A stretch of 59,239 nucleotides of DNA, taken from assembly GCA_003142475.1 (NCBI GenBank), contig PLMK01000020.1, positions 1 to 59,239 of the forward strand, read 5' to 3'. Position 1 is the first letter of the stretch; each line of letters begins with the position of its first letter. Of the stretch, positions 45,107-55,206 are shown piece after piece. A program made the translations under genes and the position numbers. Origin of the DNA: Ignavibacteriota bacterium (lineage in GTDB: Bacteria > Bacteroidota > Ignavibacteria > UBA10030). The notes beneath the pieces are model-generated. The model had not been told where the DNA came from, searched no databases, and worked only from the letters and a program-made list of their open reading frames with translations.

Positions 45107-46624
45107 ATGAAACGTTCATCCATTATCATCCTTGTCTTTGTTCTTGCTAAATTCTTCCTTCAACTTGCAGCTCTTCTTCAACCGGAGTATGGGTTATTCC
45201 GCGATGAATTGTATTATCTTGCCTGCGCCAAACATCTTGCGTGGGGATTTGTCGATCAACCTCCGTTTTCTATTGCGGTGTTGTGGGCTTGGGTCTCCAT
45301 TGCCGGCGATTCACTCGTTTCGCTTCGCGTACTTGCGGCACTCATTGGCACCTTGCCGGTTGCGATGGCAGGGCTTATTACACGTCAGCTTGGCGGTGAA
45401 TGGAAAGCGCAAGCGCTGGCATGCTTCGCTGTGCTGCTCGCTCCGATTCAAATCGGTATCTCAAGTTTCTATTCTATGAATGCGATAGAATATGCACTGA
45501 TCACCGTGCTTGTTTGGTTGTTACTACGAATTATCATAAAACAGGAATCATCTCTTTGGATTCTATTTGGTGTTTTTCTCGGTGTCGGAATTATGAATAA
45601 GCATACATTCGCTGTTCTTGCAGGATTTTTGGTCGTTGGTCTTTTGTTTACTTCATCGAGGAAAGAATTTCTGAAAAAGCAATTCTGGATTGGTATGGGA
45701 ATAGCTTTCCTCATTGTTTTGCCGAATCTCATCTGGCAGATCTCGCATAGCTTTTTATCGCTGGAGTTCTATGAGAACGCTTCAAAATTAAAAAATGTCC
45801 CAACGCCTCCGCTGAAAATTGTTCTCGAACAATTGCTTTCAAGCAATCCCATTGCAGGAATTCTATGGGTAACCGGACTCATATGGTTTTTACGAGGGAA
45901 AGAACGGAGTGAGTACCGAATATTAGGTATTGCATTTTTATTGATGCTTGTGATGATGATGATCGCCCAATCGAATCGAGCAGATCGAATTGCGCTCTAT
46001 ATTCCCGCGCTTGTTGCAGGTGGTGCGGTTATCTGGGAACGCTTCAGTGCCAAGCGTTTTATGAATTGGCTTATTCCTCTCACTACTGTTTTATTGCTTA
46101 TAGTCGGATTAGTTTCAATGCCTATTGCACTGCCGGTTATGTCTCCATCTTCTACCGCTAAATATCTTCAACGGATTGGTATGCAGCCAAGTTTCGAAAA
46201 AGGAGTTACAGCAAAGCTGCCCCAGAATTTTGCAGATAGGTTTGGATGGAAAGAACTTGCTGATTCTGTTGCCGCAGTGATTCAACGATTACCGGAACGA
46301 GAGCGTCATTCTTTTATTCTTGCCGGCCAGAACTATGGCGATGCAGGAGCATTGGAATATTACGGACGCTCGTTGAATTTTCCGCAGGTAATCAGCGGGC
46401 ATAACAGTTACTGGTTATGGGGGCCCGGTGAACAAGCAGAGGTTCTCATTATGGTCGGAAATTCGCGGTCACGGATGGAAGAGCTTTTCTATGATGTGCA
46501 GGAAGGAACACGCGCATCCACCGGTTGGCAGATGAATTACGAATGCAATCGTCCGATCTGGATTTGCCGAAAACCGAAAATGTCTATAGCGGAAATATGG
46601 CCCAAAGCAAAAATGTTTATTTAA
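45107..46624 (+). CDS. Glycosyltransferase family 39-like membrane protein
   Basis: A 505-aa polytopic protein of the ArnT/PMT (GT39, GT-C fold) type with about ten helices. The first periplasmic loop has the acidic motif FRDELYYL (about residues 30-37) and WGFVDQPPF, which are typical of polyprenyl-phosphate-dependent sugar transferases. The C-terminal periplasmic domain from about residue 345 contains GQNYGDAGALEYYG. It likely moves a sugar from a lipid carrier to lipid A or another envelope acceptor; the acceptor is unknown. It is a monocistron. Confidence 0.88.
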   Translation: MKRSSIIILVFVLAKFFLQLAALLQPEYGLFRDELYYLACAKHLAWGFVDQPPFSIAVLWAWVSIAGDSLVSLRVLAALIGTLPVAMAGLITRQLGGEWKAQALACFAVLLAPIQIGISSFYSMNAIEYALITVLVWLLLRIIIKQESSLWILFGVFLGVGIMNKHTFAVLAGFLVVGLLFTSSRKEFLKKQFWIGMGIAFLIVLPNLIWQISHSFLSLEFYENASKLKNVPTPPLKIVLEQLLSSNPIAGILWVTGLIWFLRGKERSEYRILGIAFLLMLVMMMIAQSNRADRIALYIPALVAGGAVIWERFSAKRFMNWLIPLTTVLLLIVGLVSMPIALPVMSPSSTAKYLQRIGMQPSFEKGVTAKLPQNFADRFGWKELADSVAAVIQRLPERERHSFILAGQNYGDAGALEYYGRSLNFPQVISGHNSYWLWGPGEQAEVLIMVGNSRSRMEELFYDVQEGTRASTGWQMNYECNRPIWICRKPKMSIAEIWPKAKMFI

Positions 46625-46709
46625 ATATTTGTATCAAAAAGTAATTCTGCCTTATCATCGAGTTCAGTCAATTTAATATTCGTGTTCGTGCGTATTCATT
46701 TATATTCCT

Positions 46710-46808
46710 AAGGATGTGCGTATGAAATACGCATGTTGCCCGGTCTCTTACTCGTCCCTTCACTCTCAAGGTTTATGTGCAAAAACTTTTGCATTTTGTA
46801 TACAATAA
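46710..46808 (+). promoter_or_regulatory. Candidate leader ORF and attenuator before the ABC-F gene
   Basis: A 28-codon ORF (46722-46808) starts at an ATG seven bases after AAGGA (46710-46714) and reads MKYACCPVSYSSLHSQGLCA, then KTFAFCIQ. A hairpin covers its start region (46714-46736, ATGTGCGTAT with ATACGCATGT, including two G-U type pairs). A second hairpin, TGCAAA/TTTGCA (46778-46793), is followed by TTTT. The ABC-F start is 46 bases on. Leader-peptide attenuation is known for antibiotic-resistance ABC-F genes; its presence here is inference. Confidence 0.3.
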
Positions 46809-46854
46809 CCGTCGACTATATCTTCATGAAAATAAATAACGTGTAACACATATT

Positions 46855-48753
46855 ATGTCTAAAACTATCAGCCCGAGCATACTCTCTGCACAAAATCTTG
46901 CTGTTCGGTACGGTCCTCAAACCGTACTCAAAGATGCTACATTGAATGTTCATCAGACAGATAGGATAGGGCTCATTGGGAACAATGGTTCCGGCAAATC
47001 GACTTTACTGAAAATAATTGCAGGCATCATGCAGCCGGATTCAGGTTCGATCTCACGGCGCAGAGATATAATTACTGGGTACCTTCCACAGAATTTTCAA
47101 CTTGATCCCACTAAATCTGTGTACGAGAATATTGTAGACGGTGCACACGATGTCATTGATATTCTAAGAGAATACGAAAGCCTGCCGCCGACATCCGAAA
47201 AGCGCCACGTGCTGGAAGAACAAATCCTTCATCGTGATGGATGGAATCTTGAAAATCGAATTGAAACGGCGATGCATTCGCTCAACGTACCAGATAAGCA
47301 GCGCGCAATTGATACACTCTCCGGAGGCGAAAAAAGGCGTGTGGCATTGTGCAGGGCTATTATTGCGCGCCCTGATTTTCTAATTCTTGATGAACCAACG
47401 AATCATCTCGACACACAATCGATTGAATGGATAGAAGAATATCTTGAAAACTATTCTGGTGCATGTCTCTTCGTTACACACGACAGGTATTTCTTAGATT
47501 CGATTGCAAACAGAATTGTCGAACTTGTAAATGGTGAATGTTATTCCCATGATGGCAATTATGATGACTTTTTGATAGACAAAGCAGAGCGGGAAATGCA
47601 ATTAGAGACCGAAGAGAAAAAACGGGCTAGCTTTTTACGCCGGGAACTTGCATGGGTTCGCCGTGGAGCACGGGCGCGAAGGACCAAAGCAAAGAGTCGA
47701 CTCAATGCATATTTTGAAGCCGCAGATCAAAAAGGACCTGAGGTTGAAGGGGAAGTGGAGTTGATTATTCCTCCGGCGATAGGACTCGGGTCGACAATCT
47801 TGAATTTAAAACATATAGGAATGGAATTAGGCGGAAAGAAATTATTTGAAGGGCTTGATTTCAATTTTGACAGGAAACGGAAATTAGGAATCATCGGACG
47901 GAACGGTCTTGGTAAAACAACATTGTTGAGAATTATATTGGGGGAACTAAACGCCGCCACAGGTAATATTGTCGTTGGTGAAAGAACAGTATTCAACTAT
48001 ATAGATCAATCGCGCGTGGCGTTGGACGACGAGAACACTGTGGTTCAGGAACTCGGCGAAGGAAGGGAATGGATAATGTTCGGCGAAGAGCGGATGAAAG
48101 TATGGACGTATTTGCGGCGTTTTCTCTTTGCCGATGACCGAATGAATACGAAAGTAGGAAAACTTTCCGGTGGAGAGCGAAGCCGGCTGCTGCTTGCAAA
48201 GGTATTAAAGAATGGTGGAAATTTTTTAATTCTCGACGAACCGACAAACGATCTGGATCTTGCCACGCTCCGCATTCTGGAAGAAGCGCTCGCAGCGTTT
48301 AATGGATGCGTCATTGCGGTCAGTCATGATAGGTATTTCTTGAATCGAATTTGTAACGGTATTCTTGCGTTTGAGGGTAACGGCAAAGTGCACTTCAGCG
48401 AAGGCGATTATGACTATTATTTAGAGAAGCGCACTGCAAGAGAAACAGAAGTATTGGCAAAATCTATAATATCTGCACAACCCGAAAAGCAAGAAATACG
48501 CCAAAAACCGCAAACGAATAAATTGAAATGGAAAGAGGCAAAAGAACTTGAAACGATTGAAAATGATATTATGCATGCCGAATTGGAAGTCGTACGCATT
48601 GAAACAATCTTTGCGTCTCCCGATTTCTATGAGAAGCGCAGTGAGCAAACAGTTCAATTGACAGAAGCGCTTGCCACTGCAAAAGTTTTAGTTGAGCGTC
48701 TTTATACACGATGGCATGAGTTGGAAGAAATAAAAGCTGGGAATCGGGAATAA
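46855..48753 (+). CDS. uup: ABC-F family ATPase, Uup-like
   Basis: A 632-aa soluble protein with two ABC cassettes and no membrane domain. Walker A motifs are GNNGSGKST (about 43-51) and GRNGLGKTT, signatures LSGGEKRR and LSGGERSR, and Walker B motifs FLILDEPTNHLDT and FLILDEPTNDLDL. The interdomain segment with WVRRGARARRTKAKSRLNAY is characteristic of Uup. The C-terminal about 80 residues form a coiled coil, as in Uup. ABC-F proteins act on the ribosomal E site; Uup has also been linked to DNA-structure binding. The candidate leader ORF lies upstream. Confidence 0.93.
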   Translation: MSKTISPSILSAQNLAVRYGPQTVLKDATLNVHQTDRIGLIGNNGSGKSTLLKIIAGIMQPDSGSISRRRDIITGYLPQNFQLDPTKSVYENIVDGAHDVIDILREYESLPPTSEKRHVLEEQILHRDGWNLENRIETAMHSLNVPDKQRAIDTLSGGEKRRVALCRAIIARPDFLILDEPTNHLDTQSIEWIEEYLENYSGACLFVTHDRYFLDSIANRIVELVNGECYSHDGNYDDFLIDKAEREMQLETEEKKRASFLRRELAWVRRGARARRTKAKSRLNAYFEAADQKGPEVEGEVELIIPPAIGLGSTILNLKHIGMELGGKKLFEGLDFNFDRKRKLGIIGRNGLGKTTLLRIILGELNAATGNIVVGERTVFNYIDQSRVALDDENTVVQELGEGREWIMFGEERMKVWTYLRRFLFADDRMNTKVGKLSGGERSRLLLAKVLKNGGNFLILDEPTNDLDLATLRILEEALAAFNGCVIAVSHDRYFLNRICNGILAFEGNGKVHFSEGDYDYYLEKRTARETEVLAKSIISAQPEKQEIRQKPQTNKLKWKEAKELETIENDIMHAELEVVRIETIFASPDFYEKRSEQTVQLTEALATAKVLVERLYTRWHELEEIKAGNRE

Positions 48754-48792
48754 TTAATTTGCCTGCAATAAATATACTAAATACTCATCGAC

Positions 48793-51297
48793 TTATTTCC
48801 CTATTGGTTTTCTTTTCACCGTCCTGTTCGTAGGTTTTGCCGTCAGCGGATCTTCTGGCCAGACATGCTTGGGATAGCGCACGCGCATTTGCATTCGAAT
48901 TTCTGGATAGGTGTTTGTCCAAAAGCTGTGTAAATCCTGTGTGACCGCGAGCGGACGATGTGCCGGAGAAAGTAAATGCACAAGCACATTCACTTTGCCA
49001 CCGTATATCTTGGGTGTTTCAATCTGCCCGAATAATTCTTGCAAGCGGACGGCAAGCACTGGCTGATCTCCGGAATAATCTAATGCGATGCGTGATCCAC
49101 TCGGCAAATTCAAATGCGACGGTGCAAACCGTTCTAATTCTTTTTGTTGCGCATACGTGAATCGTGCATGGAGAATATCCATCAACGATAATTTCTGAAG
49201 TTGATCACGGCGCCATATATTATCAAGGAATGGAACGAGCCAATCTTCCAATGTTTTTAACAGAGTTGAATTACTGATATCCGGTAAATCAGGGCGATCG
49301 AGATTCTTTCGCAGCCATTCAGCCCGTTGTTGAAGCGAACGCGTTTCTTTATCCCATGGCAGACATTCCAATCCAAGCTGTCGCACACCATCAACCATTG
49401 CTGCGCTTACTTTCTCTCCATGCGGTTTGATATGTTGCTCGGAAATAATAATTGCTCCAAGTCGTGAGATATTTCGTGTAATTACCATATCATCGCTTGA
49501 ACTCCAGCGAATTTCTTCTTCCTCTATTATAGCATCGGCAAATACGCGTTGTAAATCTTTTTTGGCAAGTGGTGCGGCAAGATATATACGAACTTCAGTG
49601 CCAATGCCGTCTACTTCACCAATCGCAAGAAATTCTTCACGAGCAAGCAAGCTTCCCTTTGGCAAAACACCTGTTGTCCTGTTTGCCAATTGATAACGAT
49701 AGCTGTTGTTCTCGCGTAGGCGGGCTATGCGTTCCGGATATGCAAGGGCGAGTAAAATCCCGGGCTCGTTTTCTTCTGTTTTTTTTAATTCATCGCGAAC
49801 GCCGACAAGTTGTTTTAATCGTTTTGATTGAGATGTGATGCGTTCGTAAATTCCTTTATCACTCGTGTGTTTCTGATGCAATGTGTGTAGTCGCAGTGCA
49901 AGATCAATGTCACTATCTTTACTCCCTGCAAGAATATCCCGCTCTTCAAGCAATGCCGCGATGTCGCATGCAAGTGCGCCTAAGTTGAATTCCATACCGC
50001 GCAAAATCATGTTCGCAAATCGCGGGTGAAGAGGTAATTCAGTCATTGTACGCCCGTGCACAGTTAACTTTCCGAATCGATCCAACGCGCCAAGTTCTTC
50101 AAGCAAAGTTCGTGCTTGTGTGATGTGCGCATCCAGGGGAGGATCAAGAAATCGTAAGTTGCTGCCGTTTGGGGTTCCCCACTGGGCCAGATTAAGGACG
50201 AATGATGCAAGATCGGCCGTTTTGATTTCCGGCTGCGGATAATCTGGAAGCTGTGCATGTTCTGTCTCAGTCCACAAACGATAACATACTCCGGCTTGCT
50301 GGCGTCCTGCGCGTCCACGCCGTTGGTCCGCGACAGCCTTGGAAACGGGAACCGTTACTAGCCCGGTCATTCCGCGCCGTACATCGAAGCGTGCTGTGCG
50401 CGCCAATCCAGAATCGATTATTACACATACGCCGTCAATCGTTAAGCTTGTTTCTGAGATACTTGTGGAGAGAATAACTTTGCGTTTGCCAGCCGGTGCT
50501 GGAGACAATGCTGCCGATTGCTGTTGATATGACGCATCACCGAAGAGCGAATGAACAATTACATCACTCGGCAAATGTTTTTCCCATAAAGAATTTTCTA
50601 CCCGGCGCATTTCTCGTTGTCCGGGAAGAAATGCAAGCACATCGCCCTCGTGTTCGCTCAGAGCTCGTTTAATGGTATCAGCCATACGGATTTCAATTGT
50701 TTTATCGGAAGTAAAGCGAGTGTAATTGGTAGTAACAGGATAAAGAAATCCGGCGCTTTCAACAATCTGCGCATTGCCAATTAATCTTGCCACTGCTATA
50801 CCATCGAGCGTGGCAGACATAACAAGAACGCGTAAATCATTCCGCAGATGTTCCTGCACGTCCAGCGTCAACGCAAGTCCAAGATCGGCGTGAATGCTGC
50901 GTTCATGGAATTCGTCAAAAATAATCAAAGCAACATTTGGCAAATCCGGTTCGTGCTGAAGATGCCGGGTAAGAATTCCTTCCGTTACTACTTCAATTCG
51001 AGTGTTCTTGCTGACGACCGCTTCACCGCGAATGCGATAACCAACAGTCTGACCGACAGATTCGCCGAGCTGAGCCGCCATATATTCTCCGGCACGGCGC
51101 GCGGCAAGGCGACGAGGTTCGAGCATGATCAATTTTTTCCCTGCCATCCAATCTGAAGCGAGCAGAGAAATTGGAACGCGTGTAGTTTTTCCCGCCCCGG
51201 TTGGTGCGGAAAGAACGATGTTATTTGTTTGTTGAAACGCTTTCAGTAATTGTGGTAAGACGTCGTCGATGGGATATGTGTGTTTGAGATTCTGCAT
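48793..51297 (-). CDS. hrpB: ATP-dependent RNA helicase HrpB
   Basis: A DEAH-box type helicase of 834 aa. Motif I is APTGAGKTT (31-39), motif II DEFH in IIFDEFHERS (near 127-136), motif III SATLD, and motif VI DQRRGRAGR. The C-terminal HrpB-specific domain ends with YPKHVWPEDP, a segment typical of the family. The function in bacteria is unclear; it is non-essential in E. coli. It is last in the kdtA-larC-priA-hrpB run, 35 bases after priA. Confidence 0.95.
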   Translation of the reverse strand: MQNLKHTYPIDDVLPQLLKAFQQTNNIVLSAPTGAGKTTRVPISLLASDWMAGKKLIMLEPRRLAARRAGEYMAAQLGESVGQTVGYRIRGEAVVSKNTRIEVVTEGILTRHLQHEPDLPNVALIIFDEFHERSIHADLGLALTLDVQEHLRNDLRVLVMSATLDGIAVARLIGNAQIVESAGFLYPVTTNYTRFTSDKTIEIRMADTIKRALSEHEGDVLAFLPGQREMRRVENSLWEKHLPSDVIVHSLFGDASYQQQSAALSPAPAGKRKVILSTSISETSLTIDGVCVIIDSGLARTARFDVRRGMTGLVTVPVSKAVADQRRGRAGRQQAGVCYRLWTETEHAQLPDYPQPEIKTADLASFVLNLAQWGTPNGSNLRFLDPPLDAHITQARTLLEELGALDRFGKLTVHGRTMTELPLHPRFANMILRGMEFNLGALACDIAALLEERDILAGSKDSDIDLALRLHTLHQKHTSDKGIYERITSQSKRLKQLVGVRDELKKTEENEPGILLALAYPERIARLRENNSYRYQLANRTTGVLPKGSLLAREEFLAIGEVDGIGTEVRIYLAAPLAKKDLQRVFADAIIEEEEIRWSSSDDMVITRNISRLGAIIISEQHIKPHGEKVSAAMVDGVRQLGLECLPWDKETRSLQQRAEWLRKNLDRPDLPDISNSTLLKTLEDWLVPFLDNIWRRDQLQKLSLMDILHARFTYAQQKELERFAPSHLNLPSGSRIALDYSGDQPVLAVRLQELFGQIETPKIYGGKVNVLVHLLSPAHRPLAVTQDLHSFWTNTYPEIRMQMRVRYPKHVWPEDPLTAKPTNRTVKRKPIGK

Positions 51298-51332
51298 TTG
51301 TTAGTTTGCAATATGCAAACGTATCAATCAAT

Positions 51333-53879
51333 TTACATCATTCCTTGCGGATCCACATCGATAATCATTTTTATTTTTTTGTTGGCGGCAAGTGGCGATG
51401 CATCGAATTGTGCTTTAGCTTTAAGAATCGCGGAGCGTAGGTATGCACCGGAAGGATCGTTTTCTTTTAAATCTTTGATGACAACATGTTTGCGGAAAAC
51501 GTTTTTGATTTTTGGAATAGCGGCATCAGCGGGACCAAGAATTATGAACCGCTTCTGTTGATTGTACGCTGCAAGGTATTCGGTGAACTTCCGTGCGCGG
51601 TGCTGAACTTCATTCTCCCGCTCGCCGGAAAATTCCAGTAGTACAATCCTTGAGAACGGCGGATAATCCAACTCGCGCCGGTATTCTAATTCCTCTTGAT
51701 AGAATCCGCGGAAGTTGTGTGTGATGACATGTTTTAAACTGTAATGATCCGGTTGCAAAGTCTGAATTACAACTTCACCGGCAAGCGTGCTTCGTCCAGC
51801 ACGCCCAGACACTTGTGTTAATAATTGGAACGTAGATTCCGATGCGCGAAAATCCGGCAGCAGCATTTGTGTGTCAGCAGAAATTACGCCGACCAGGGTC
51901 ACACGCGGAAAATCCAATCCTTTTGCGACCATCTGTGTGCCGAGGAGAATGTCCGCTTTGCCGGAACCGAACTGCTGTAGAATCTTATCGTGCGCACCTT
52001 TGCCGCTCGTGGTGTCGCGGTCCATCCGAAGAATAACTGCCCCTGGGAATAGTGCCTGCAATTCCTCCTGCACTTGCTGAGTGCCGAAGGCGTGCATCCG
52101 TAGTTCAATGCTTCCGCACTTCGGGCAAATCGTCGGTGGTTTTTTTACGAAGCCACAGTAATGACAGCGAAGATGTTTTTTTGTTGCATGGAAAGTGAGC
52201 GAGACATCGCAGTTATCACACTTCTCTACGAATCCGCAATCGAAACATTCCATTACATGTGAAAAGCCGCGGCGATTTTGAAGAAGAATGATTCCTTCTT
52301 TTTTCTCTAAACGATTGGTGATCTGAGATTGCAGTAGCCGGGAGATAGAGGAGTACGGAAGCCGTTTAGGAAACTCCATCCCATTTTTTTTAATTTCCAT
52401 TTTAAGGCTGTTATAGACTGCTCGTCGCTCTTCCGCCATATCAATGATATCAATCGTAGGAAGCTGGGCGTTGTCAACGCGGTAGGGAAGTTCTAGCAAT
52501 GTATATTTCTCATGAAGTGCATTTGCGAAACTCTCCGCCGATGGTGTTGCCGAACCAAGCACCACGACGGCGTTAATGTGCAATGCGCGGACCAATGCAA
52601 CATCACGGGCATTATAGCGCGGCGTGGCATCGAACTGCTTGTACGAGCTATCATGTTCTTCATCCACTACAATAAGTCCAATATTCTCTAACGGTGCAAA
52701 AATTGCCGAGCGTGGTCCGATGACTATTTTAACTATACCTTGATGTGCCATCCGCCATGCATCATACCGTTCGCCTACAGACATTTGACTATGCATAACT
52801 GCAACATCGTCGCCAAAATGTGCTTTGAAGCGGCGTACTGTTTGGGGTGTGAGTGAAATCTCTGGAACCAGCACGATGGCTGTCTTGCCCAGAGCCATTA
52901 CGCGACGAATTGCATCGATATATACTTGCGTTTTGCCGCTGCCAGTAATCCCATGTAAAAGGAACGCACGAAACTTGCCTGCCATAGTCGCATTCGTAAT
53001 CTCATCCAGTGCGTGTTGTTGATTTATATTTAATATGATTTCTGGCGGCGGTTCATCTGGTTCGTAATCTGAGCGGCGGAATACTTCGCGCTCAGAAATC
53101 TGCAAAACGCCGTTCTTCACTAATGTCTTAAGAGAAGAAAGCGATACATTATTTCGTTTTAAGAAGGAATTGAGACCAATTACATTAGTTTCAGTCGTAA
53201 GTTCTTTTTGAAGTGCTTCAACAAGAAATATTTGCTTTGAAGAAAACGATACCCTGCTTATTCCATCTGAAAGAACTTTTATACCTTCTGTTGTAAAACT
53301 GACGACTCGTTCTGTCTTCGGTTTTGCTTTCGGCTTTTTTATTTCCTCTTCTACAGAAATCCATCCACGCTGCTGCATTTCGTTTACCACAGCGTGAATA
53401 CCTTTTGCGTGTGCTTTTTTTAGGAGCTGAGAAAAGGAAAGTGTTGCGCTGCTTTTTAGCGCCTGTAGGATTGCGTTTTGGCGCGGCGCCGATTTTTTTG
53501 TCGTTTGTAAAAGTGTTTCAACATTTTGTGCCAGAAGATGAACCATCTTTTTACTTTCTTGCGAAAATCCTTGTGGTGTTGTGGCCCTTAGCACTTCGCC
53601 CCACGGTGCAAGATAATATTCCGCAATCCATTTTGTCAGTGCAAGAAGTTCTGATGAGAATGTCGGTTTCACATCAAGAATATCGTTAACGGCTTTCAGT
53701 CCTGTAACATCTGTCGTTGCAGGCAGTCCAACAATAACACCCGTGAGATATTTGTTACCGAACGGAACTATTGCGCGTTTGCCGATGGTGACAGAAGATT
53801 GAAGTTCCGGGGGAACAAGATAGGTAAACGTGTGGTCGAGTGGAATATACAGGGCAATATTGACTAAGAATGGTTGCAA
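51333..53879 (-). CDS. priA: Primosomal helicase PriA
   Basis: Restarts stalled replication forks; 848 aa, longer than E. coli PriA. It has an N-terminal DNA-binding domain (ALYIPLDHTFTYLVP), an extended winged-helix region, Walker A GITGSGKT, the DEEH box VDEEHDSSYKQ and zinc-binding cysteines CFDCGFVEKCDNC plus CHYCG and CPKCGS. Helicase motifs end with QVSGRAGR. The start is a TTG at 53879 (TTG CAA CCA), the only reasonable start after the larC stop, though it has no clear Shine-Dalgarno sequence. Confidence 0.95.
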   Translation of the reverse strand: MQPFLVNIALYIPLDHTFTYLVPPELQSSVTIGKRAIVPFGNKYLTGVIVGLPATTDVTGLKAVNDILDVKPTFSSELLALTKWIAEYYLAPWGEVLRATTPQGFSQESKKMVHLLAQNVETLLQTTKKSAPRQNAILQALKSSATLSFSQLLKKAHAKGIHAVVNEMQQRGWISVEEEIKKPKAKPKTERVVSFTTEGIKVLSDGISRVSFSSKQIFLVEALQKELTTETNVIGLNSFLKRNNVSLSSLKTLVKNGVLQISEREVFRRSDYEPDEPPPEIILNINQQHALDEITNATMAGKFRAFLLHGITGSGKTQVYIDAIRRVMALGKTAIVLVPEISLTPQTVRRFKAHFGDDVAVMHSQMSVGERYDAWRMAHQGIVKIVIGPRSAIFAPLENIGLIVVDEEHDSSYKQFDATPRYNARDVALVRALHINAVVVLGSATPSAESFANALHEKYTLLELPYRVDNAQLPTIDIIDMAEERRAVYNSLKMEIKKNGMEFPKRLPYSSISRLLQSQITNRLEKKEGIILLQNRRGFSHVMECFDCGFVEKCDNCDVSLTFHATKKHLRCHYCGFVKKPPTICPKCGSIELRMHAFGTQQVQEELQALFPGAVILRMDRDTTSGKGAHDKILQQFGSGKADILLGTQMVAKGLDFPRVTLVGVISADTQMLLPDFRASESTFQLLTQVSGRAGRSTLAGEVVIQTLQPDHYSLKHVITHNFRGFYQEELEYRRELDYPPFSRIVLLEFSGERENEVQHRARKFTEYLAAYNQQKRFIILGPADAAIPKIKNVFRKHVVIKDLKENDPSGAYLRSAILKAKAQFDASPLAANKKIKMIIDVDPQGMM

Positions 53880-53913
53880 TGATAAGCCAGCAAAGAGAAG
53901 GAAGCTGCGAAAA

Positions 53914-55080
53914 TTAACTGCTGAGTTCCTTTTCTAATTTCCGATACACTTCTGCAAGCGGCAGATTTTTTTCTACAGCGATGCGTTTGCATTCTTCAAA
54001 TTCTACCCGCAGCTGTTCCTTACCATCGACATTAATAACTTTAGCGGAAACAGTACCGAAAGATGTTTGTACCGGTTTTGTGCTGCGCGGAAGTTTTTTG
54101 CGTTCGATCGATTGAATGCGCACACCGAGTGTAGTTGTTTCGCGGAAGATAATATTGAGAATCCGATCAATTTTTGCGCGTTCGACGAGCGCTGAAAGAA
54201 TAATACCGGGACGACCTTTCTTCATCAAGATCGGAATCATATATGCATCGTATGCGCCGGCGGAAAAAAGCTTCTCGATGACGTACGGATAAATTTCTGG
54301 GTTCATGTTATCAATGTTTGTTTCAATACTTACGATTTCATCGCCGAGATAATTCGGTTCCAAATTACCAATGAACACGCGAAGTAAATTCGGCAATTGT
54401 TCAATTTCACGTCCGCCAGCGCCATACCCGATGGCAGAGATCTGTATCTTTTCTGTCGTTAAAACGCCTTGCGAAAGCGCTTTAATGATAGCGGCTCCGG
54501 TTGGTGTCGTCAATTCAAATGGAACATCAGTCAGCAGAATTGGATAATCTTTTAAGATTTCCATCGTTGCCGGTGTCGGCACTGGAAGAGCACCGTGTTG
54601 AGATTTCACAATACCGCCGTTGCCAACCTTTATCGGAGATGAATAGACAGCTTGAATGCCCAATTTTTCTAAACAAATAGAAACGCCGACAATATCAACC
54701 AAAGAATCAATGGCGCCGACTTCATGAAAGTGTACTTTTTCGATGGCAGTGCTATGAACTTTTGATTCGGCATGTGCAACTTCTCTGAAAATCTTCTTTG
54801 ACCATTCTTTGACATTTTGAGTGAGAGAACTTCTCTCAATCAGTTCTTCTATGTCTTTCATATGCCGATTGTAATGCGGCTGCTCTGAGATAACGACATC
54901 CACTTTTGTAGCAACCATACCGTTGCGCTCAATATGCCGCGCTTGGAGTTCGAATCCGCCAATGCCGAGTACTTGAAGTTCTTTATTTAATTCATCGAAT
55001 GGAACGCCAGCACTGACGAGTGCCCCTAACGTCATATCTCCACTGATGCCGGCAATAGTATCGAAATAAGCTATTTTCAT
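53914..55080 (-). CDS. larC: LarC-type nickel insertion protein
   Basis: A 388-aa protein of the LarC family, which inserts nickel into the pyridinium dinucleotide cofactor of lactate racemase and related enzymes. The N-terminus YFDTIAGISGDMTLGALVSA and the stretch KVHFHEVGAIDSLVDIVG are family hallmarks, and the ETNIDNMNPE segment of the C-terminal half is intact. Unlike Lactobacillus larC, it is one uninterrupted frame with no programmed frameshift. larA, larB and larE are not in the window. Confidence 0.9.
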   Translation of the reverse strand: MKIAYFDTIAGISGDMTLGALVSAGVPFDELNKELQVLGIGGFELQARHIERNGMVATKVDVVISEQPHYNRHMKDIEELIERSSLTQNVKEWSKKIFREVAHAESKVHSTAIEKVHFHEVGAIDSLVDIVGVSICLEKLGIQAVYSSPIKVGNGGIVKSQHGALPVPTPATMEILKDYPILLTDVPFELTTPTGAAIIKALSQGVLTTEKIQISAIGYGAGGREIEQLPNLLRVFIGNLEPNYLGDEIVSIETNIDNMNPEIYPYVIEKLFSAGAYDAYMIPILMKKGRPGIILSALVERAKIDRILNIIFRETTTLGVRIQSIERKKLPRSTKPVQTSFGTVSAKVINVDGKEQLRVEFEECKRIAVEKNLPLAEVYRKLEKELSS

Positions 55081-55206
55081 ATTGTGAGTCAGTTAATTGG
55101 TTATTAATAAAATTGAGTGATTATGATATATTGACTTGATCTTTTATTCTGTTCCATTCCATTGCTTTTATGTTTCATTAACTCAATTACTCAACAACTC
55201 ATGAAC

